Source of the DNA: Physcousia sp015060555
GTDB taxonomy: Bacteria; Bacteroidota; Bacteroidia; Bacteroidales; Bacteroidaceae
Length of the DNA stretch: 64,000 nt
Direction: 5' to 3'
NCBI GenBank assembly: GCA_015060555.1
Contig: SUYG01000032.1
Span: forward strand, 1 to 64,000
Shown here: positions 60,523-64,000 of the stretch, piece after piece
How positions within the stretch are numbered: position 1 is the first letter of the stretch
How the letters are laid out: every line of letters begins with the position of its first letter
The notes under the pieces: model-generated
What the model was told of the DNA's origin: nothing
Database searches by the model: none
What the model saw: the letters and a program-made list of their open reading frames with translations, nothing else
Translations under genes and position numbers: made by a program

Positions 60523-60761
60523 AGTACAACTTCTCTGCTGTTGGGAGTCCGGCTGTCACGGATGTCACTGATGATTTCTTCTGCGGAACGGCTGTCTTTC
60601 CAAGCTCCCGCAAAATGATCAGCCCAGCCCGCTTCGGCTTTCGCAGTCTTTGCAGGTGTGAGGCTCTTCACATATTTCAGGACCTTGGCCAGCAACGTCT
60701 CATCGTTGGCTATCTCGCCCATGGCGCGGTATAGCTCTGCGTTCAGTTGAATAGCTGTCAT
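60519..60761 (-). CDS. VapB/RelB-like antitoxin
   Basis: An 80-residue protein upstream of the shortened VapC. The N-terminal part (MTAIQLNAELYRAMGEIAND) looks like a short DNA-binding or dimerisation segment, and the C-terminal half (WADHFAGAWKDSRSAEEIIS) resembles toxin-binding tails of Bacteroidales antitoxins. A TACCTTTG box lies 28 bases upstream. It would be expected to repress its own operon, but no operator repeat was identified. Confidence 0.7.
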   Translation of the reverse strand: MTAIQLNAELYRAMGEIANDETLLAKVLKYVKSLTPAKTAKAEAGWADHFAGAWKDSRSAEEIISDIRDSRTPNSREVVL

Positions 60762-60788
60762 AACTCTTCATTCTTTGGTTTCTGGGCG

Positions 60789-60796
60789 CAAAGGTA
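60789..60796 (-). promoter_or_regulatory. -7 promoter box for the antitoxin operon
   Basis: TACCTTTG on the minus strand, 28 bases before the antitoxin ATG. Confidence 0.6.
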
Positions 60797-61035
60797 GGCA
60801 TAAATCGCAAATCAGCAAAGAAAAAAGCAGGAATTGAACTTTTTAAAGGCTTAAATCTTAAAAGATATTAAAATCCAGAGGGGTGTCCTGACTTTTGGGA
60901 CACCCTTCGCTTTTCTTTGCACCCGTTCTTTGAATCAATTGGACAGGAACTTTCATACAGCCTCATCAAAGCTTAAAGAACCCTCCCCCATCATCGCACC
61001 CGCTAATACATATTAGAAAAACGGACAAAATGACT

Positions 61036-61043
61036 TATCTTTG
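61036..61043 (+). promoter_or_regulatory. Promoter box left at an ATPase gene remnant
   Basis: TATCTTTG sits between two copies of GAAAAACGGACAAA (near 61017 and 61050), just before the remnant frame. It probably belonged to the intact gene. Confidence 0.45.
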
Positions 61044-61045
61044 TA

Positions 61046-61195
61046 TTGGAAAAACGGACAAAGATATGCTTTATCCTGAAGGACTTGAACGAGAACCTGA
61101 AATTCTCGCGCTATGAGAACAGTTTCCTGTGGCTGAAGAATGCTGGCGTGGCACTGCCTACGTATAACGTGGAAGAGCTCCCAATAGGTGGAGGC
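61046..61195 (+). pseudogene. Remnant of an AAA/DUF4143-type ATPase gene
   Basis: The frame begins MEKRTKICFILKDLNENLKF and continues ENSFLWLKNAGVALPTYNVEEL, which matches an interior segment of AAA_14/DUF4143 ATPases. The Walker motifs before it and the nuclease-like end after it are absent, and the frame then runs into unrelated sequence and dispersed-element copy h. It is not a fragment of the intact gene at 39258, whose corresponding region differs. Confidence 0.6.
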
Positions 61196-61332
61196 CTCAC
61201 GGTTTATTATCATTGTATTCATATCGTCAGTATTATTATTCTGGCGCAAAGGAAACAAAAACATGAGATTGCGCCAAATAATAGGGTCGGCAAACGTTTA
61301 TGTCCTGAGCGCATTAGATGCTCCGTCTGTTT

Positions 61333-61428
61333 CTATGTTCTTCTTCTGTTGATCTGGTTGTGCGGAGGGTGCGTAGGGTTTTCCGCAAAAGTTTTTTGCA
61401 GATTGCTGAAGCGCCATGGTGCACAGTC
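61333..61428 (+). repeat. Dispersed element, copy h
   Basis: The longest copy. CTATGTTCTTCTTCTGTTGA, the core TAGGGTTTTCCGCAAAAGTT, and a right part TGCTGAAGCGCCATGGTGCA that occurs inverted in copy a. The 30-base sequence shared with 51857-51886 follows at 61432-61461. Confidence 0.85.
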
Positions 61429-61530
61429 GTTCACTTATTATCCATGCATTTTGTGGACAGGAAGCAAAGAGTGGCAAGAAGCATGGTTCGCAAACTATGG
61501 CGCGACAAATATACACATTAATTTATTAGG

Positions 61531-63255
61531 TCAAGACATCATGGCAATCCACTCCTTGGGCGTGGTGCCAGTAATCGCCTTGAAGGTCCTGTAGAAGGAG
61601 GTTTCGTTAGCGAAGCCTGCATCCATGCCGGCCGCGCCAATCTTCATGGCTGGGGACTGACGCAGTAGCGCTTTGGCATAATCCACACGCAGGATGTTGA
61701 TGAACTGTGTGAATGTCTGTCCGGTCTCCATTTTTATGCTTTCGGAGACGGCGCGAGGTGTGAGGTTCAGCTGCGCCGCGACATCAGACACCTTCAAATC
61801 GCTTTGGCGGAAGAGTTTGTTGCTGCGGATGTATTCCGTGATGCTGGGGTCTGCCACGTCGGCCAATGCCTCCTGGGCGCTGCTGTCAGGCTCCTCGGCA
61901 GGTTTGCTCTGCGGTCTGGCTGAGGAACGTAGTCTGCGCACGACCCAAGCGGCAGCCAGCAGCAAGATGAAGATGCCAGCCAGAATAAAGAGTGATGAGT
62001 GAGAGGTGAGCCACGAGGATTGCGGGGCTGCTTCGCCCAAGGGCAAGAGGAGGACGGAGGCATACGGCACGAAATTGCCTTCAGCATTGCAACCTCCCGC
62101 AATGATGATATCGCCCGTGCTTGTCAGCGCCGGCTGCGAGATGACTGCGTCGGGCATCGGCTGGCTCACGTACAATGTCATTGTCGCCTGCGCGCCCTGC
62201 AGGGAAGGTGCATAGCTCACGGCAAGGGCATAGAAGCGGTTGCGGGCATCAATGCCGACGAGGTAGGCCCGCTTCGCCGCGCGGTCGGCTATCAGCTCGG
62301 CGAAGTAGTTGATGCTGTCGCCTTCGTAGGTCTGGGGTATGGGCTGGCAGGTAGGCAGCAGCGTGAAAGCTGCGCTGTCGGCTGCCGGAGGCGTGGCCGG
62401 GAGGGCCGTGATGCGGGCTATGGCGAGATGCCCCGCGGAGTCCTCGACGGTAATGAGGTGCTGGTATGGCTCGGAGTCACCGCCGCCGATGCGGCAGTAG
62501 GCGCTGCGCCGCTGCACGTGGACGTGGCGCGGGCGCCAGCTCCGGAACAGCGGTGGCACGAAGGGAGCACCCTCCATGCGATCCACGACGATGCTGTCCA
62601 GCTCGTGGGCGCACGTGTCGAGGCGGCTGAAGACGACCGCGTTGTGCGCCGAGATGGGCAGGACAATCGGCGTCGTGCGCTGTTGCGACGTGGAGCCGAC
62701 GTGGCGGCACTGGCGCGTGCCGTCGAAGAGCTCTATGTCGTCGCGCTCATACCAGTTGCCGCTGATGACGACGTGGCCGCTGTCCAGCTCCGCAGCGTCT
62801 GCAAACACGCGCTTGCGGTCCAGGCAGCCGTAGCCCTCGAAGGCGCGAGCCACGGGGTCGTAGAGCTCCACGGTGAACGTCTGGCCTATGCCCAGAGGCT
62901 GCTGATGGCCGCCGGCAACGAGCACCTTGCCGCTGGAGAGGGCGATGGCGAGGGCCTGGTCGTGGGTGTAGGTCGTGGGCAGCACGCGCCATTCGCCCCC
63001 GTCCCAGACTTCGGCCGTCGGCGTCGGCACGAAGCCGCTGGTGTGGCCTCCCACGACGAGCACGTCGCTGCCCGTCAGCAGAGTGGCATGGCCGAAGCGC
63101 GGGATGTTGAGGTCGGGAAGGCGATGTGCCTGGATTTCGCAATAGCGGAGAGTGGACTTGGCAGCGGAACTATCTTGCCCGGCACAAGGGGACGGGGCGG
63201 CGATGAGGGCAGCCATGAGAGCGGCGATGGCGAGGAGGGTCGGTCTGTAGTTCAT
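61531..63255 (-). CDS. Membrane-spanning kelch/beta-propeller AraC-type regulator
   Basis: A 574-residue hybrid regulator. The start at 63255 gives the signal/anchor MNYRPTLLAIAALMAALIAA. A periplasmic domain of about 380 residues has kelch-like repeats (HATLLTGSDVLVVGGHTSGF, AIALSSGKVLVAGGHQQP, GDIIIAGGCNAEG). One TM helix follows at about 420-442 (LFILAGIFILLLAAAWVV), then a cytoplasmic AraC/XylS DNA-binding domain (DLKVSDVAAQLNLTPRAVSE, FINILRVDYAKALL, DAGFANETSFYRTFKAITG). It lacks histidine kinase and receiver domains, so sensing and DNA binding are in one chain. A TACCTTTG box at 63277-63284 rules out the longer frame beginning at 63279. The target genes are unknown. Confidence 0.85.
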   Translation of the reverse strand: MNYRPTLLAIAALMAALIAAPSPCAGQDSSAAKSTLRYCEIQAHRLPDLNIPRFGHATLLTGSDVLVVGGHTSGFVPTPTAEVWDGGEWRVLPTTYTHDQALAIALSSGKVLVAGGHQQPLGIGQTFTVELYDPVARAFEGYGCLDRKRVFADAAELDSGHVVISGNWYERDDIELFDGTRQCRHVGSTSQQRTTPIVLPISAHNAVVFSRLDTCAHELDSIVVDRMEGAPFVPPLFRSWRPRHVHVQRRSAYCRIGGGDSEPYQHLITVEDSAGHLAIARITALPATPPAADSAAFTLLPTCQPIPQTYEGDSINYFAELIADRAAKRAYLVGIDARNRFYALAVSYAPSLQGAQATMTLYVSQPMPDAVISQPALTSTGDIIIAGGCNAEGNFVPYASVLLLPLGEAAPQSSWLTSHSSLFILAGIFILLLAAAWVVRRLRSSARPQSKPAEEPDSSAQEALADVADPSITEYIRSNKLFRQSDLKVSDVAAQLNLTPRAVSESIKMETGQTFTQFINILRVDYAKALLRQSPAMKIGAAGMDAGFANETSFYRTFKAITGTTPKEWIAMMS

Positions 63256-63276
63256 GTCGCGGATGGATTTGCGGGG

Positions 63277-63284
63277 CAAAGGTA
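63277..63284 (-). promoter_or_regulatory. -7 promoter box for the kelch/AraC gene
   Basis: TACCTTTG on the minus strand, 21 bases before the chosen ATG. Confidence 0.6.
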
Positions 63285-63405
63285 AGGAAAAAGTTTAATG
63301 TGCAGGGGTAATATCAGCGTTTTTTTGCATCCGATGTCTGAAAACGCCGCCCCGCAGCGAGTGTGAAGGCTGCTGCGGGGCGGGAACATTTTGCTGACGT
63401 CCTAT

Positions 63406-63476
63406 TGTAGGGACTTACTTTATGTATGTCCGAAAAATCGTTGTTTGTGCGGACATACATAAAGTAAGTCCCTACA
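63406..63476. repeat. 27-bp perfect inverted repeat
   Basis: TGTAGGGACTTACTTTATGT and seven further bases (63406-63432) pair without mismatch with 63450-63476 around a 17-base loop. The flanks are CTAT and TATT, so a TAT duplication is possible. It lies between the AraC gene promoter and the end of the next minus-strand gene. No strong T-tract follows. Confidence 0.8.
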
Positions 63477-63527
63477 TATTGTCGAAAATCGCATCTCTGT
63501 GTCCTAATTTATTTGAAGTTGCATAAG

Positions 63528-64000
63528 CTATTTCGTGTCTCGCTGCGGATGTCCGACAGGGAATCGATCTGTCCTGCTGGTTGAACGCGGGTCGAAGAGA
63601 TAGACGCATATCTTGCTACGCGAGGTGTAATCGGACGTAATGTCAACAGCCTCATGTGTCTCCGAGTCAATCACCGTACGCTTTACGACCCATTTGAAGC
63701 TTGTGATGTAGCCGTTTTCGCCATGTCCGTTTTCCACGATATCCCATCCTCCGTCGCCACTCCATGCAGTCTGATCGAACCAACCCTCATGATATGGATA
63801 TGGCAGTCCGAGTCCCCGGTTGGGCATGTTGTGTACCTGAAGCGACATACTCTCGCTGTAGCCCTCGCGCTCCATCTCGTAACGGAACGAACCGTTGATG
63901 ACTTCCTGCCATCCCCGTCGGGTCACTGATGTGTCGCAGGGCTGGATGGTGACGTTGAAGCTGGCCGTTGTGCGGCCACCATTGTCGTCGGTGTAGTTGA
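63528..64000 (-). CDS. C-terminal part of an unrecognised secreted-type protein (5' partial)
   Basis: The frame is open to the right edge, so only the last 157 residues are visible (from NYTDDNGGRTTASFNVTIQP). The composition is Thr/Ser/aromatic-rich, with a probable Ig-like beta segment followed by an FRYEMEREGYSESMSLQVHN region and a short tail, FPVGHPQRDTK. I do not recognise the family. An internal GTG at 63926 is not needed as a start because the frame continues. Its stop lies 52 bases to the right of the 27-bp inverted repeat, which could contribute to its 3' end formation. Confidence 0.6.
   Translation of the reverse strand, partial: NYTDDNGGRTTASFNVTIQPCDTSVTRRGWQEVINGSFRYEMEREGYSESMSLQVHNMPNRGLGLPYPYHEGWFDQTAWSGDGGWDIVENGHGENGYITSFKWVVKRTVIDSETHEAVDITSDYTSRSKICVYLFDPRSTSRTDRFPVGHPQRDTK

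Noticed and set aside
39178..61461. Integrative element or prophage covering the cassette region
   Set aside because: No integrase, transposase, relaxase or phage genes, and no attachment-site duplication beyond the short elements described.
61046..61594. A 182-residue gene on the + strand
   Set aside because: Only the first 45 residues resemble an ATPase; the rest crosses the dispersed element. Kept as a pseudogene fragment only.

Overview
The window looks like a chromosomal segment of a Bacteroidales bacterium, most probably Prevotellaceae. The evidence is Bacteroidetes-type -7 promoter boxes (TAnnTTTG) before many genes, weak ribosome binding sites, a T9SS-type C-terminal sorting domain, a TonB-dependent receptor with a DUF4249 lipoprotein, ATP-type PEP carboxykinase, meso-DAP dehydrogenase, BACON-like domains and a C10 (streptopain/interpain-type) protease. 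The assignment comes from these family traits, not from any database search. No rRNA, tRNA, CRISPR array, integrase or transposase was recognised.

Left part (1-39 kb): mostly ordinary core genes. In order: the end of a secreted protein; RlpA; an orphan Wza/Wzc pair with a tyrosine-glycine tail; pckA; a PafA-like phosphatase with an AI-2E-family permease; tdk; rsmI; a coiled-coil lipoprotein; hflX-ddh-ribF; a CPBP protease; topA-aroK; speA-argB and an ECF-type sigma factor; a lipoprotein/TonB receptor/DUF4249 operon with a putative anti-sigma gene diverging from it; a PAP2 phosphatase and an epimerase; rnr; a GNAT-parE-coaD-ctpA run; and manC. Short low-complexity repeats of several families lie between these genes, and many sit in frame inside them (rnr, ribF, argB, topA, rsmI, PAP2 gene, epimerase).

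Right part (39-61 kb): an accessory region that looks more AT-rich. Its core is four copies of a two-gene cassette at about 41.2-46.7, 46.8-50.4, 53.1-56.6 and 56.7-60.2 kb. Each has a near-identical upstream block of about 300 bp, a small secreted protein (159-166 aa) with a nearly invariant signal peptide and a T9SS-like C-terminus, and a large secreted protein (893-1562 aa). In three copies the two genes overlap by ATGA. The first large protein is a C10 protease with leucine-rich repeats; the other three are paralogues carrying a BACON-like domain. A 22-codon relic of a fifth small gene follows copy 2. A three-gene DUF3791/DUF3990 module and an SPFH gene lie between copies 2 and 3. Eight copies of a short dispersed element mark the borders of these units, inverted on the far left.

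Right edge (60.2-64 kb): a VapBC-like pair with a shortened toxin, a remnant of an AAA ATPase gene, a membrane-spanning kelch/AraC regulator, a 27-bp perfect inverted repeat, and the end of an unrecognised gene running out of the window.
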